64,000 nucleotides of DNA from Devosia salina (GCF_019504385.1 NZ_CP080590.1:3835501-3899500); one strand, 5' to 3'. Counted from the first letter of the stretch, positions 16,854 through 25,912 are shown. Numbers and translations are program-made. The notes: a model not told the origin generated them from the sequence alone.

Positions 16854-17861
16854 CTAACGTCCCTGCGAGCCCAAAGGGTCGACAATCTGGGGCCCGAACG
16901 CGACATCGGAGGTGGTCGACACCGACCACTGCCACCCCGCGTCTGTAATCGCCAAAGTTGCAACGCCATTCAGGGAGAGCGGCAACACCTTGCTCAGTAC
17001 GTCGCGGGCAAAGTCGTCGAGTTCATCCTTGTCGGAATGGAGGGCTTCTGACCACGAGAACTGAAGTGACTGATCGGCCTGATCGCCTACCCAGGTTACG
17101 ACCACCTCACCACCCGTTACGTCTCTCAGTCGAAGCGCCGACCCCTCAAAAAGTTCATGGAGCGCCAGACCCAGAGCCTGGGCGGCGTTGGGCGATATCC
17201 GGAGCTTGGGCCCAGCGATGCTGTACCGCGCCTGGATCGGGGGTGGTACGATAGCCGCGTGCGCCAGAACCAGCTCGTTGAGATCAACACCCAGCCAATC
17301 GCCGCGCACGATCAGGTCTAGTGTGCGAGAGAGCGCTCCTATTCGGGCGGAAACCCTGCGAGCAAACTCAGCCGGCGGGGTTCTGGTGACCGATCGCCTG
17401 ACCATAGCCTCAACGACGGCGAGCAGGTTCTTGGAACGATGATTGACCTCCCGCATAAGGAGCCGCTGTGTTTCGCGCGCCCGGCGCTCTTCCGTAATGT
17501 CTCGGGCAATCTTGGACACGCCCAGAATACGGCCTGTCTCGTCCTTGATCGGGGACACTGTGAGCGCGATGTCGATCAGCGTGCCATCCTTGCGTCGACG
17601 CCTGGTTTCGAAATGGTCCAAGCGCTCGCCGCCCCGGATACGTCCGAGGATCAGCGCTTCCTCACCATGACGCTCAGGCGGAATGATTTGGAGAATTGAC
17701 TGTCCGATCATCTCCTCTGCAGAATAACCAAAGGTGCGCTCGGCACTGGCGTTCCAGGAGGTCACAATACCGCCAAGAGTTTTTGAGATAATGGCATCGT
17801 TGCTGCTTTCAACGAGGGCGGCAAGCCACGCTTCGGTGTGGATCGAAGATAACTTGGTCAT
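16854..17861 (-). CDS. PAS-domain HWE-like kinase with degenerate ATP-binding motifs
   Basis: A protein of about 335 residues. The PAS domain (LVESSNDAIISKTLGGIVTSWNASAERTFGYSAEEMIG) and the H-box (REVNHRSKNLLAVVEAMVRRS) are clear. The N-box reads LALHELFEGSALRLRDV, where HWE kinases have HELATN.xKHGAL, so the key Asn is missing. The later glycine-rich box is also not recognisable (DDFARDVLSKVLPL). The WSE of the WxE motif remains. It may therefore be a pseudokinase acting as a phospho-acceptor or scaffold. The ATG at 17861 avoids overlap with the neighbouring gene. It sits between another HWE kinase and a GGDEF/EAL protein on the same strand. Confidence 0.82.
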   Translation of the reverse strand: MTKLSSIHTEAWLAALVESSNDAIISKTLGGIVTSWNASAERTFGYSAEEMIGQSILQIIPPERHGEEALILGRIRGGERLDHFETRRRRKDGTLIDIALTVSPIKDETGRILGVSKIARDITEERRARETQRLLMREVNHRSKNLLAVVEAMVRRSVTRTPPAEFARRVSARIGALSRTLDLIVRGDWLGVDLNELVLAHAAIVPPPIQARYSIAGPKLRISPNAAQALGLALHELFEGSALRLRDVTGGEVVVTWVGDQADQSLQFSWSEALHSDKDELDDFARDVLSKVLPLSLNGVATLAITDAGWQWSVSTTSDVAFGPQIVDPLGSQGR

Positions 17862-17934
17862 GCTGGTCCAGAGGATTGGCGTGATTGCGCCCGATTTCGG
17901 ACAATTCCTGGGCGCGCCAAAGGTTCCGGTTGAC

Positions 17935-20481
17935 CTAACGCGCCACCGCACTCCTCAGGTTGGTCGGGCCCAAGACCAGCTGTTTGGCTTCTTCGAATGG
18001 CATTGGTCGAGCGAAGAGATAGCCCTGACCATAGTCACAGCCCCAGGCTGAAAGCTTTAGCGCCTCCCCTTGCGTCTCTATGCCTTCGGCGACAGTTTTC
18101 AGCCCAAGCGTTTTCGCCAGGCCAAGCATGGCCTGTACGATTTCTCCGCGGTTGGCATCGGTACCAAGGCCTGAGACGAAGGAGCGATCGATCTTGATTT
18201 CATCGACGGGCAGGGCTTGCAGATGAACCAGAGACGCATAGCCAGTGCCAAAATCGTCGAGCGATATGCCAACGCCACTTTGGCGTAGCTTTTCGAGATT
18301 GCGGACAACCGCATCTCCCAACTCGTCCATCAAAACGCGTTCGGTGATCTCTAGCTTGATCGCCTCTCTTGGCAGTGCTCGCTTATCCATCATTGCCAGG
18401 AGCTCAGATATAAACGCTGTGTTGACCAGGTTCTCGGTCGCAAGATTGATCGAAATCTGGCCACATCGGATGCCGGCGGCTGCGCAATTGGCCATATTGT
18501 CAATCACCAGCTGGGCCATGCGAATGCCAATGGCGTCAGCCAACCTGGGATCATCGAGAGCGTCCTTGATCGCGATAGGTGAAAGCAACCCGCGGTCCGG
18601 ATGCCGGATACGGAGCAACGCCTCGAACCCTCGGACATGCTGCGTTTTGAGGTCGATCAAGGGCTGATAGAATGGCTCGATCCAATTGTCCCGCAGTGCG
18701 GACCTGGCCAGTTCCAGGGCCTCGCTTCGCCTGGAGGCGGCGCTTCGAATAGTGGGATCAAAGAGCTTAGTTCTGTTTTTCCCTGCGGCCTTGGCAGCAT
18801 AGAGGGCAAGGTCGGCGCGTTTGAAGACCTCATCGGGGCTCTCGTCCCGCTTGCCCATGGCACAGCCAATGCTGGGGCGGCAGTTACGAGTCTTGTTGTT
18901 AGACTTCAAATAGGTGTCGAGCTTGGCTTCAATGGAATGGGCACGGTCGAGCAGGCAGTGTTCGTCGGAGATATGACGGCAGATGATTGCGAACTCGTCT
19001 CCACCGAGGCGTGCGACAAATTCATTGGGTTCAACAGTGCGCTGGAGATAGCGAGCAAACAGCCGGAGGACAGCGTCACCTGTCAAGTGCCCGTATCGAT
19101 CATTGATCAGTTTGAAGTCGTCCATATCGAGTACCATCAACCCTATGGGTTCGGTGGTAGTGGTCAGGCGCCGCTTCAGCTCCTCCACAAATCGACGACG
19201 GTTCGGCAACTCCGTTAACTCGTCCTGGTAGGCCTGACGCTTGAGTTTTTCATCGGCCAGATATTGCTCGTGCACGTCTTCAACAGTGCCATACCAGAGC
19301 ATGATTTTGCTCTGGGCATCCCGACGTGGCGTGGCTCGTGCGCGGGCCCAGCGATATTGGCCGTCCTTCAGTCGAATTCGATAATTGATGTCGACGGGGC
19401 CTCCCGTCGAAAGCCCCTCTTCCCAGCTTTCGATAGTCGGCGCCATGTCCTCGGGGTGCAATGCCTGAAGCCAGCCATTCCCCAGGGCATCCGCCTGAGA
19501 AATTCCAGTCAACTCCGTCCAGCGAGATGATACGCTCAGAATGCGCCCTTGTGGGTCCGAGGTCCATGGAATCTGAGGATTCTGCTCAACGGTGTAGCGA
19601 TAATGCTCTTCGCTCTCGCGCAGGGCATCGAGCATGCGGACGCGCTCAATTGCTAGCGACGCAAGGCCGCGCAGCCGGGTAAGCTCCTGATGTTCGACCG
19701 CTGTCGGCGAACGCCTGTCTCGAAAGTAGAACCCACAAGAAGCAATAACTTCTCCACTCGAAGCAAAAACCGGTTTCGACCAGCAGGCCTGATAGCCGAG
19801 AGGCAAGACCAAATCTCGCCAGCTGTCCCACAGAGGATCATTGGCGATATCAGAACTGATCACATCGCGTTTCTCAAAGGCGGCCGTGCCACAGGAACCG
19901 ACGCCCGTGCCAATCTTGATGCTGGGCACCGCGCTCATCATCGTTTGAGGCATGTTCGGCGCAATCCCTTCCAGGAATACGCCTTTCTTATGGTCTACGA
20001 GCAGTATGCTGCACGTAGCGCCTGGTATCTGCCGTTCCGCTGCACGACACAATTCGGAAAGCAGTTGGGGCAGCTCTACGCCGGAGATAACCATCTCCAG
20101 AATATTGCCTTGAGTGGCATCGCGTAGCTCTGTGGTTAACCACTCATGGGCATCAATCGCGCAGCCTACCCATTTGCCTTCCCCCACGTGCCGGACATTG
20201 AGAAGATGCCGATGGTAGGTACCGTCGTGATGACGAACGCGCATTTCAGCCTGGACGTTTTCTGGCCCCATTGGGGACAGCGGGAGTTGAGCCCGGAATG
20301 CCGCTGCATCGGCAGGATGGATACTGTCCAACCAGCCTAATCCTAACCCATTCTCCTGTGGGAGCCCAGTGAATGTCGACCACTGCGCATTGTTGGACTC
20401 GACATTGCCGAGCGCGTCGCAAACCCAGACCAGGCCCGGAACAGCAAGGGTGAGTGTCTTGAAGAGTTCACTGTCGTTCAT
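17935..20481 (-). CDS. PAS-GAF-PAS-GGDEF-EAL cyclic-di-GMP signalling protein
   Basis: An 848-residue protein. In order it has a PAS domain (1-120), a GAF domain (about 130-280, GIAPNMPQTMMSAVPSIKIG), a second PAS (about 290-410, NPQIPWTSDPQGRILSVSSRW), GGDEF (about 425-575, VARLGGDEFAIICR) and EAL (about 595-840, VRGFEALLRIRHPDRGLLSP). Both catalytic signatures look intact, as do the EAL-domain elements INLATENL, DDFGTGYASL and IKIDRSFV. It could therefore make or degrade cyclic-di-GMP. No membrane segments were seen, so it is a soluble sensor. It is the first gene of a minus-strand signalling block with the two HWE proteins. Confidence 0.93.
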   Translation of the reverse strand: MNDSELFKTLTLAVPGLVWVCDALGNVESNNAQWSTFTGLPQENGLGLGWLDSIHPADAAAFRAQLPLSPMGPENVQAEMRVRHHDGTYHRHLLNVRHVGEGKWVGCAIDAHEWLTTELRDATQGNILEMVISGVELPQLLSELCRAAERQIPGATCSILLVDHKKGVFLEGIAPNMPQTMMSAVPSIKIGTGVGSCGTAAFEKRDVISSDIANDPLWDSWRDLVLPLGYQACWSKPVFASSGEVIASCGFYFRDRRSPTAVEHQELTRLRGLASLAIERVRMLDALRESEEHYRYTVEQNPQIPWTSDPQGRILSVSSRWTELTGISQADALGNGWLQALHPEDMAPTIESWEEGLSTGGPVDINYRIRLKDGQYRWARARATPRRDAQSKIMLWYGTVEDVHEQYLADEKLKRQAYQDELTELPNRRRFVEELKRRLTTTTEPIGLMVLDMDDFKLINDRYGHLTGDAVLRLFARYLQRTVEPNEFVARLGGDEFAIICRHISDEHCLLDRAHSIEAKLDTYLKSNNKTRNCRPSIGCAMGKRDESPDEVFKRADLALYAAKAAGKNRTKLFDPTIRSAASRRSEALELARSALRDNWIEPFYQPLIDLKTQHVRGFEALLRIRHPDRGLLSPIAIKDALDDPRLADAIGIRMAQLVIDNMANCAAAGIRCGQISINLATENLVNTAFISELLAMMDKRALPREAIKLEITERVLMDELGDAVVRNLEKLRQSGVGISLDDFGTGYASLVHLQALPVDEIKIDRSFVSGLGTDANRGEIVQAMLGLAKTLGLKTVAEGIETQGEALKLSAWGCDYGQGYLFARPMPFEEAKQLVLGPTNLRSAVAR

Positions 20482-20728
20482 GTTTGTTCACGCAGAACCG
20501 ATGTAAATTGATCCCATTGCTAGACTTAAAACCCTCCTAGTAGCTGCCAAGTATCTACAAGTCCCAAAGGCAAGCGGTTAAAATGCGCTGAATTGCCCGC
20601 TGGGATTTGGGCAGGGTGCTTTCAGGTAGCGCCAGTGCCAAGCGACCATTTTATCAGTCGCGCTTTTGCGCGCCGGCCCGCTGAACGCCAGGAACTCGCG
20701 CACCAACGGGATCGCGACGTTTCCAGGA

Positions 20729-21022
20729 TCACTGGTTCCTTCGCGCCAGCCAGGCCTGCATTTCCCCTATCTCTACCTGCTGGGCCGCGATGATCTCCCG
20801 CGCAAACATCTGCACCCAGGGGTCGGTGCCAAACTTCTGAGCGACCAGGGCCATTTCTACCGCCCCCTGGTGGTGCGGAATCATTGAACAGACAAAGGCG
20901 GTCTGAAAGTCGGCAGCCGTCACGCCGCGCATCATGTCGCTGTGCATCGGCTCCATAGTCTGGATCAGGGCCGCCATCTCCTCGCTCTGCCCCTCCGCCA
21001 TGACGTCGAGATGCTCTTGCAT
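20729..21022 (-). pseudogene. DUF305 protein remnant (N-terminus lost)
   Basis: The C-terminal 97 residues match DUF305 (HMQEHLDVMAEGQSEEMAALIQTMEPMHSDMM, then SMIPHHQGAVEMALVAQKFG, ending EIGEMQAWLARRNQ). The same frame stays open upstream but turns into sequence antisense to an oxidoreductase gene, so the original N-terminus and any signal peptide are gone. The junction is near 21045. No ribosome-binding site precedes the internal ATG at 21022. Confidence 0.7.
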
Positions 21023-21044
21023 GTGCCACGCAATTTTGCCCCAA

Positions 21045-21661
21045 TGCAGGCCGCTGCCGAAGTCATTGCCTCCGGGCGTATCGGTCGCCCGATCGCCGGC
21101 ACCAGCGCCTTCATCAAGCTCTGGATGGAGGGTAATCGTCAGCCTTGGCACCTGTCCGCGAGTTCCGGGGGCGGCATGCTGATGACCGCCGGCATCCACG
21201 CGCTGGATCGTCTGCTCCATCTGATGGGTGGCCCGGTCGAAAGTGTCGGCGCGCTCATGGACACGGCGTTCCATAGCCAGGACGCCGACGACATCGCCTT
21301 TCTCAATCTGCGCTTTGCCGACGGACGGCTGGGCCAGGTGACCAGCCTTGGCTATGCCGATGGCGCCGTGACCGCCGCCCTGCAGATTGTCGGCGAGCAT
21401 GGCACCCTGGTACTCGACCTCAACGGACGCCTGCAGATTGGACAGAGCGGAATCTGGCAGGACCTGCCCTGCCCTACGGATGAAGACCCAATGGTCGCAG
21501 CAGTCCGCCGCCAATGGCAGGCATTTCTCGGCGCGATCACCGAGGGCAAACCGCCACCGATAGATGCCAGCTATGGCCGGCATCTGGTCGCCATCATCGC
21601 GGCGGCGCACCAATCCAACCGTGATCGCAAGGAAATTCCCGTGGAGACGGCACCCCAATGA
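21045..21661 (+). pseudogene. Gfo/Idh/MocA oxidoreductase, truncated (C-terminal part only)
   Basis: About 205 residues of the C-terminal substrate domain remain (QAAAEVIASGRIGRPIAGTSAFIKLW, SSGGGMLMTAGIHALDRLLHLMGGPVESVGA). The N-terminal Rossmann fold that binds NAD(P) is missing, replaced near 21045 by the DUF305 fragment read from the other strand. The stop overlaps the next start as ATGA, preserving an old operon junction with the nanE fragment. Confidence 0.75.
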
Positions 21662-21984
21662 CCACCTCACTTCTTGATACTTTGCGCGGCGGGCTCATCG
21701 TATCCTGCCAGCCGGTGGACAACGGTCCGCTCGACTCTATCCCGGCCATTGTGGGTTTCGCACTGGCCGCCCGGGATGGCGGCGCGAGGGCGCTGCGCAT
21801 TGAAGGGGCCGACAATGTCGCGGCAGTGACGAAAGCCTGCGACCTTCCGATCATCGGCATCGTGAAGCGCGACCAGCCCACCAGCCCGGTGCGCATCAAT
21901 CTGCCTATTCGTGTCTTCCACTTGGTGATCGAATTTGAACGTTACGAAATGGACCAATTAGTGGACCACTGCTCAAAGAAATAG
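21658..21984 (+). pseudogene. nanE: N-acetylmannosamine-6-phosphate 2-epimerase, truncated
   Basis: Residues 1-80 match NanE (LRGGLIVSCQPVDNGPLDSIPAIVGFALAARDGGARALRIEG, then LPIIGIVKRDQPTSPVRIN). After about 21900 the sequence becomes unrelated and ends after another 27 codons, against about 220 residues in a full enzyme. NanE converts ManNAc-6-P to GlcNAc-6-P in sialic acid catabolism. The pairing with an oxidoreductase fragment suggests the remains of an amino-sugar or sialic acid operon. Confidence 0.75.
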
Positions 21985-22017
21985 CTTGTCGGTCGAAGCC
22001 ATTCCAAGGAGGAAGTC

Positions 22018-22272
22018 ATGTTGCTTCACGTTGGTACAAGCAAAAGTCGTCGTTATCGCGACGCATCTCTGCCCAATAGTCGGTGCGGCTTTTTTCGCAA
22101 GATGCTATGGGGGCGGACGGCTTCCGCCCTTCATCGCCTGGACGAGTATCATCTCAACAGAATTGGCATCAGCCGCGGCGCCATTGACTCTTGGGCAGCG
22201 CACCAGGTCGATCCGTTGGCAAGCCTTGGCCCCACAGGTGCTCCAGGCCGTGGCTCAGCCAAAGACGCCTGA
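22018..22272 (+). CDS. DUF1127-domain small protein
   Basis: An 84-residue protein with a strong AAGGAGGAA site directly before the ATG. The segment ALHRLDEYHLNRIGISRGAIDSWA (residues about 38-61) matches the DUF1127 consensus, a short helical motif that some alphaproteobacterial small proteins use for RNA binding and regulation. The N-terminus is basic (TSKSRRYRDASLPNSRCGFFRK). It opens the Rnk/DUF1127 cluster, whose member at 23434 carries the same domain at its C-terminus. Confidence 0.7.
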   Translation: MLLHVGTSKSRRYRDASLPNSRCGFFRKMLWGRTASALHRLDEYHLNRIGISRGAIDSWAAHQVDPLASLGPTGAPGRGSAKDA

Positions 22273-22505
22273 CTGGGTCGAGATTTGACAATCCGCGAAA
22301 TATGTCCATGATCGACGTCATGAGCAAGACGTACTTCAATCAGCTGACACACGGTCATCGCCAGGCACTCTGATTGCCTGGTGCTGCTACCTGCCCAAGG
22401 CAAGAGCAGCACCAGGAAGCTCCACTCACAAAACCAGTTCCGTTCAATGCGCTCCTGACGCACTTGCCGTGCGACGTGAGCGCGCGTCTCGTCGAGGCCG
22501 AAGCG

Positions 22506-22715
22506 ATGACCTTCAAGTATTCCGTCACTCTTCCCATCAGCGGTGGCAACAAGCTCCGCAGATTCCGCGAATGGGCGGAAGAGCACGTCCCTGCCCTGAG
22601 CTACAGTTTGCCGGTTCAGACACCTATCAAGACCGAAACCATGACAATCAAGCTGCTGTCTATCGAGGATAGACGAGTGCTCCTCGAAGCATTCGCCAAG
22701 TCGTCGCGAGTTTGA
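22506..22715 (+). CDS. Small hypothetical protein
   Basis: A 69-codon frame (MTFKYSVTLPISGGNKLRRFREWAEEHVP to EDRRVLLEAFAKSSRV) of ordinary protein composition. An upstream extension to 22374 is open but looks less coding-like. I recognise no family. It lies between the DUF1127 gene and the first Rnk-like gene on the same strand. Confidence 0.4.
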   Translation: MTFKYSVTLPISGGNKLRRFREWAEEHVPALSYSLPVQTPIKTETMTIKLLSIEDRRVLLEAFAKSSRV

Positions 22716-22908
22716 AGGGGAAGGCTATGGGAATGTTGAGATATTGCAGATCCTGTTCTGGTCCTCGGCCACGTGCGGCTCGTCGATGTCCGTGGTGTCA
22801 TCGAGACTACAGCAGCGCTCAGTCAAGGCCGGAGCACCTGTTCGCTTCGTACGATCGTTTTGGAGGCGTTCATCCCACTATTCGAGGCAATCAAAAGGAA
22901 ACCGGCAA

Positions 22909-23331
22909 TTGACGACGATCTCATTGAGGGATTGGGAGCACTCGCCTCCAATTACCATAGGTCGACAGGAGCTAAGGCACTTGACCACAGCGGCCTTGAC
23001 GGATGTCACCAATGAAGCAGACCACGTCGATTTTCTCCTGTACGAACTCGATAGGGCGATGATTGTCGATGACGACATACTCCCCACGGACGTTGTCCGG
23101 CTGGGCAGCGTTGTTCGGTACAGAGCGGCTTCCGCGGGTGAGCGCACCATAAAGCTCGTGCTTCCACGAGAGGTCGATGATGCGCGGAGCTATCGTCTTT
23201 CGGTGACATCGATGCACGGTGCGGCTTTGCTTGGGTTGAGGCCCAAGCAATCGCTTTCTTGGATCGGCCCGACCGGACAAGCGGACAGCGTAGAAGTACT
23301 GCAGGTCGCCAACTCCAGAGTGCGTGCTTGA
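22909..23331 (+). CDS. Rnk/GreA C-terminal-like protein 1
   Basis: A protein of about 140 residues. It has a Rnk-like N-terminal helix (PPITIGRQELRHLTTAALTDVTNEADHVDFLLYELDRAMIV). A GreA/GreB C-terminal FKBP-like domain follows (VVRLGSVVRYRA, TIKLVLPREVDDARSYRLSVTSMHGAALLGLRPKQSLSW). Rnk-type proteins bind RNA polymerase near the secondary channel. The TTG at 22909, with AAAGGAAA upstream, is chosen because the conserved part begins 12 residues later; an ATG at 22744 would add an unrelated N-terminus. A perfect hairpin at 23344 follows the stop. Confidence 0.7.
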   Translation: MTTISLRDWEHSPPITIGRQELRHLTTAALTDVTNEADHVDFLLYELDRAMIVDDDILPTDVVRLGSVVRYRAASAGERTIKLVLPREVDDARSYRLSVTSMHGAALLGLRPKQSLSWIGPTGQADSVEVLQVANSRVRA

Positions 23332-23343
23332 AACGATCCGTTC

Positions 23344-23369
23344 GTTGCCGCGGAAGCTACCGCGGCAAC
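23344..23369. terminator. Hairpin after Rnk-like gene 1
   Basis: GTTGCCGCGG, a 6-nt loop AAGCTA, then CCGCGGCAAC: a perfect 10-bp GC-rich stem 12 bp after the stop. There is no U-run, so termination efficiency is uncertain. Confidence 0.55.
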
Positions 23370-23433
23370 GGCATCAACGCCATCTCTTCGATGGTGCGTC
23401 AGATCAGGGAGCCTATACTTGCTGCATCAAGGC

Positions 23434-24048
23434 ATGAATCCGAACTTCTGTGTCACCGCCGTAACTTGCATCACGCCTGTGGAATTCGAGCGCCTGGAGA
23501 CGATGATGAGCACCATGACGGGCAGTAGGCAACCTTTGGCCAATTTGCTGCGTCGCAAACTGGCCGCCTCGGTGGTGATGCTGCCCAGCGACATCTCATC
23601 GAATATCGCGCGCATAGGAAAGCGGGTGACCTTCTCGGTCGATGGCGCCAAGGCGATCTCACGCCACCTCGTCTGGACGGAAAGCACCGTCTCCGAAGGC
23701 GAGCTGCCCTGCACTGTGACCACCGGCCTAGCTTTGCTTGGAATTGGGAAAGGACAATCAATCAGCTTTGCTGACGAACGAGGCGAATTGCGGACAGCTC
23801 TCGTTGCGGACGTGGTTTGCGCCGAACCTCCGAGCGATGGAACGCCTAAGCCCGCTGCTAGTGCATCAAAGCGTAGAGATACGCTGCGCAACCGTTTGAA
23901 GTCTCGAATGCGTCAATGGCATCACCAGAGGGCTATAATGGCGCTTCAGTGTCTCAACGGTGCATTGCTGAATGACGTCGGTATCGCCCGGAACGACATA
24001 CCCCACATCGCAGCACGTGTTGTGGGCCTAAATGTGTCGAACCGATGA
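23434..24048 (+). CDS. Rnk-like protein fused to a C-terminal DUF1127 domain
   Basis: A 204-residue protein. Residues about 5-130 follow the Rnk/GreA-C pattern in diverged form (CITPVEFERLETMMS, NLLRRKLAASVVMLPSDI, GKRVTFSVDG, ELPCTVTTGLALLGIGKGQSISFADERG). After a linker, residues about 160-204 carry a basic stretch and a DUF1127 motif (RLKSRMRQWHHQRAIMALQCLNGALLNDVGIARNDIPHIAARVVG). I do not recall this architecture as a described family. The ATG at 23434 is preferred to a TTG five codons upstream. It converges with the glutamate dehydrogenase gene. Confidence 0.72.
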   Translation: MNPNFCVTAVTCITPVEFERLETMMSTMTGSRQPLANLLRRKLAASVVMLPSDISSNIARIGKRVTFSVDGAKAISRHLVWTESTVSEGELPCTVTTGLALLGIGKGQSISFADERGELRTALVADVVCAEPPSDGTPKPAASASKRRDTLRNRLKSRMRQWHHQRAIMALQCLNGALLNDVGIARNDIPHIAARVVGLNVSNR

Positions 24049-24084
24049 TCTCGCCTATTCTGTTTTTGGCAATCGACTGCCGTC

Positions 24085-25368
24085 TCAACCAGCAAAGAAG
24101 GATTGCGTACCATGCGCCTCGATTGCCGTGGCCAGTCGGTCCAACGCGTGGATGTAGGCAGCCGAACGGACCGATACGCCACGCTCCTTGGCAATGCTCC
24201 AGACCGCCCGGCCTTCTCGCTCCACAATCTTGAGCAGGCGAGAATGAATTTCCTCCAGATCCCAATAGAATCCTTGTCGATTCTGCACCCACTCAAAATA
24301 GGATACGGTGACCCCACCGGCGTTGGCGAGAATATCGGGAAGAACGACCACGCCATGATCATTGAGGATTTTGTCGGCACCTGGCGTGACCGGGCCGTTT
24401 GCAAGCTCAAGAATCACCTTAGCCTTGATCCGCGCAGCATTATCCGCCGTGATCATGTCTTCCAGGGCCGCTGGCACGAGCAGGTCGGCCTCAACGGACA
24501 GCAGTTCCTCCGCATCAATCGCATGGGCACCTTGATCGGCCGCCATGTCGATGAGACGACGGCCGGAGCTCTTACCCGCTATGAGGGCCTCCACATCCAG
24601 TCCACCCGGTCGATAGATGGCCCCGGCCGAGTCGGAGACGGCAATGACCGTATTTCTATCGGAGGCCGCAAGACGCGCATAATATTGTCCGGCATTGCCA
24701 AAGCCCTGGATGGCGACGGTATGGTCCCGATCCAGACCCAGTTCGCTGGCAAGGTTCCTGACCAGATAGAAGCCGCCGCGAGCCGTAGCATCGTTTCGGC
24801 CCAAAGATCCGCCCAACGAGATCGGCTTCCCGGTGATAACCGCCGGCGAGACCTGTCCCGTGATCTGGCTGTATTCGTCTGCCATCCAGCCCATGATCAT
24901 GGCATTCGTGTAGACATCGGGAGCCGGTATGTCCCGGTCAGGCCCTATGGTGCTGGCAAAAGCCTGAACATAAGCGCGAGACAGGCGCTCGAGCTCCGAT
25001 TTCGAGAGCGAATGAGGATCCACCTGCACCGCACCCTTGCCGCCTCCGTAGGGAAGGTTCATGACCGCACACTTGAATGTCATCCAGAATGCGAGCGTCT
25101 CCACCTCCTCCATCGTCGAATGGGGGTGGAAGCGTATGCCGCCTTTGGTAGGGCCACGCGTATCGTCGTAGCGGCAGCGCCAGGCCTGGAACGACTTTCT
25201 GGAACCGTCATCCATGCGGATCAGCAACCTGGTCTTTGTGGTCTCACGGGGATATTTGAGTTTCTCAATCACATCCTGATCAATTTGGAGATGGCCTGCA
25301 GCCTCCTCCAACCGTACAAGTGCGCGATCGAGCAAGGAATCCCCGGACAAAACAACCCCCTTGAGCAT
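24085..25368 (-). CDS. Glutamate dehydrogenase (Glu/Leu/Phe/Val family)
   Basis: A 427-residue enzyme interconverting glutamate with 2-oxoglutarate and ammonium using NAD(P). The substrate-domain motif NLPYGGGKGAVQVDP with its catalytic Lys is present. So are PAPDVYTNAMIMGWMADEYS, ITGKPISLGGSLGR and the nucleotide motif VAIQGFGNAGQYYA. The length matches the hexameric GudB/RocG class rather than the longer E. coli GdhA. It is monocistronic, lying between convergent Rnk-like genes. Amino acid catabolism or ammonium assimilation cannot be told apart from sequence. Confidence 0.95.
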   Translation of the reverse strand: MLKGVVLSGDSLLDRALVRLEEAAGHLQIDQDVIEKLKYPRETTKTRLLIRMDDGSRKSFQAWRCRYDDTRGPTKGGIRFHPHSTMEEVETLAFWMTFKCAVMNLPYGGGKGAVQVDPHSLSKSELERLSRAYVQAFASTIGPDRDIPAPDVYTNAMIMGWMADEYSQITGQVSPAVITGKPISLGGSLGRNDATARGGFYLVRNLASELGLDRDHTVAIQGFGNAGQYYARLAASDRNTVIAVSDSAGAIYRPGGLDVEALIAGKSSGRRLIDMAADQGAHAIDAEELLSVEADLLVPAALEDMITADNAARIKAKVILELANGPVTPGADKILNDHGVVVLPDILANAGGVTVSYFEWVQNRQGFYWDLEEIHSRLLKIVEREGRAVWSIAKERGVSVRSAAYIHALDRLATAIEAHGTQSFFAG

Positions 25369-25477
25369 GAATTAGGCAGGACGCAAAATATTGCATCGAA
25401 TGTCTGCCACGAGCAGCCTATTGGGTCAATCGTGCTGTCTCATATTGCAGACTTCGTGTGCTTGTAGGACAAATTTT

Positions 25478-25888
25478 GTGCAGAAGAGCAAAACGGGTGA
25501 AGTCGTGTTTCCTAGCCAAGATCTGCCGGATATCCTCATCAATGCCGATGACTACAACCGCGTTTCGCTCCTCGCCGAACGCTGTTTCGACAGCCTGCCA
25601 TACGTATCGGCATACTTGGAACGTGAATTGAAGCGGGCCGAGGTGTGCGACCCTTGGGATCCCGCCGGCGTGTCGATGGGCCACCGCGTTATGTTCCGGG
25701 TGGACGATGACGGCATCACCAGAATCGGGCGGTTGAGATACCCGAACCGACCTTGGGGAGAACGCGGCAATATTCCTATCTTAGGACCCGTGGGTGCGGC
25801 ACTCATCGGAATGAAAAGAAACGCTTCAATCGAGTGGGTCGACGAGGGTCGGGTTAGAACCTTGACCGTGCTGGATTATGGTTGGTGA
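25478..25888 (+). CDS. Rnk/GreA C-terminal-like protein 2
   Basis: A protein of about 136 residues with the same fold signature as its neighbours: DILINADDYNRVSLLAERC, then YVSAYLERELKRAEVCDP, then GVSMGHRVMFRVDDDG and PILGPVGAALIGMKRNASIEWVDEG. The start is uncertain (GTG 25478, GTG 25505 or ATG 25400) because no site has a strong ribosome-binding sequence. It precedes a GntR-type regulator by 24 bp and may be co-transcribed with it. Confidence 0.65.
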   Translation: MQKSKTGEVVFPSQDLPDILINADDYNRVSLLAERCFDSLPYVSAYLERELKRAEVCDPWDPAGVSMGHRVMFRVDDDGITRIGRLRYPNRPWGERGNIPILGPVGAALIGMKRNASIEWVDEGRVRTLTVLDYGW

Positions 25889-25912
25889 GACGCGTATCTG
25901 GGAGACACAACC

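Noticed and set aside
20942..21661. Complete oxidoreductase gene
   Set aside because: The first 35 codons are antisense to the DUF305 remnant and the NAD-binding domain is missing, so it is called a truncated pseudogene.
24103..25467. Open plus-strand frame of 454 codons opposite glutamate dehydrogenase
   Set aside because: It mirrors the codon structure of a clear enzyme gene on the other strand and has no recognisable motif.
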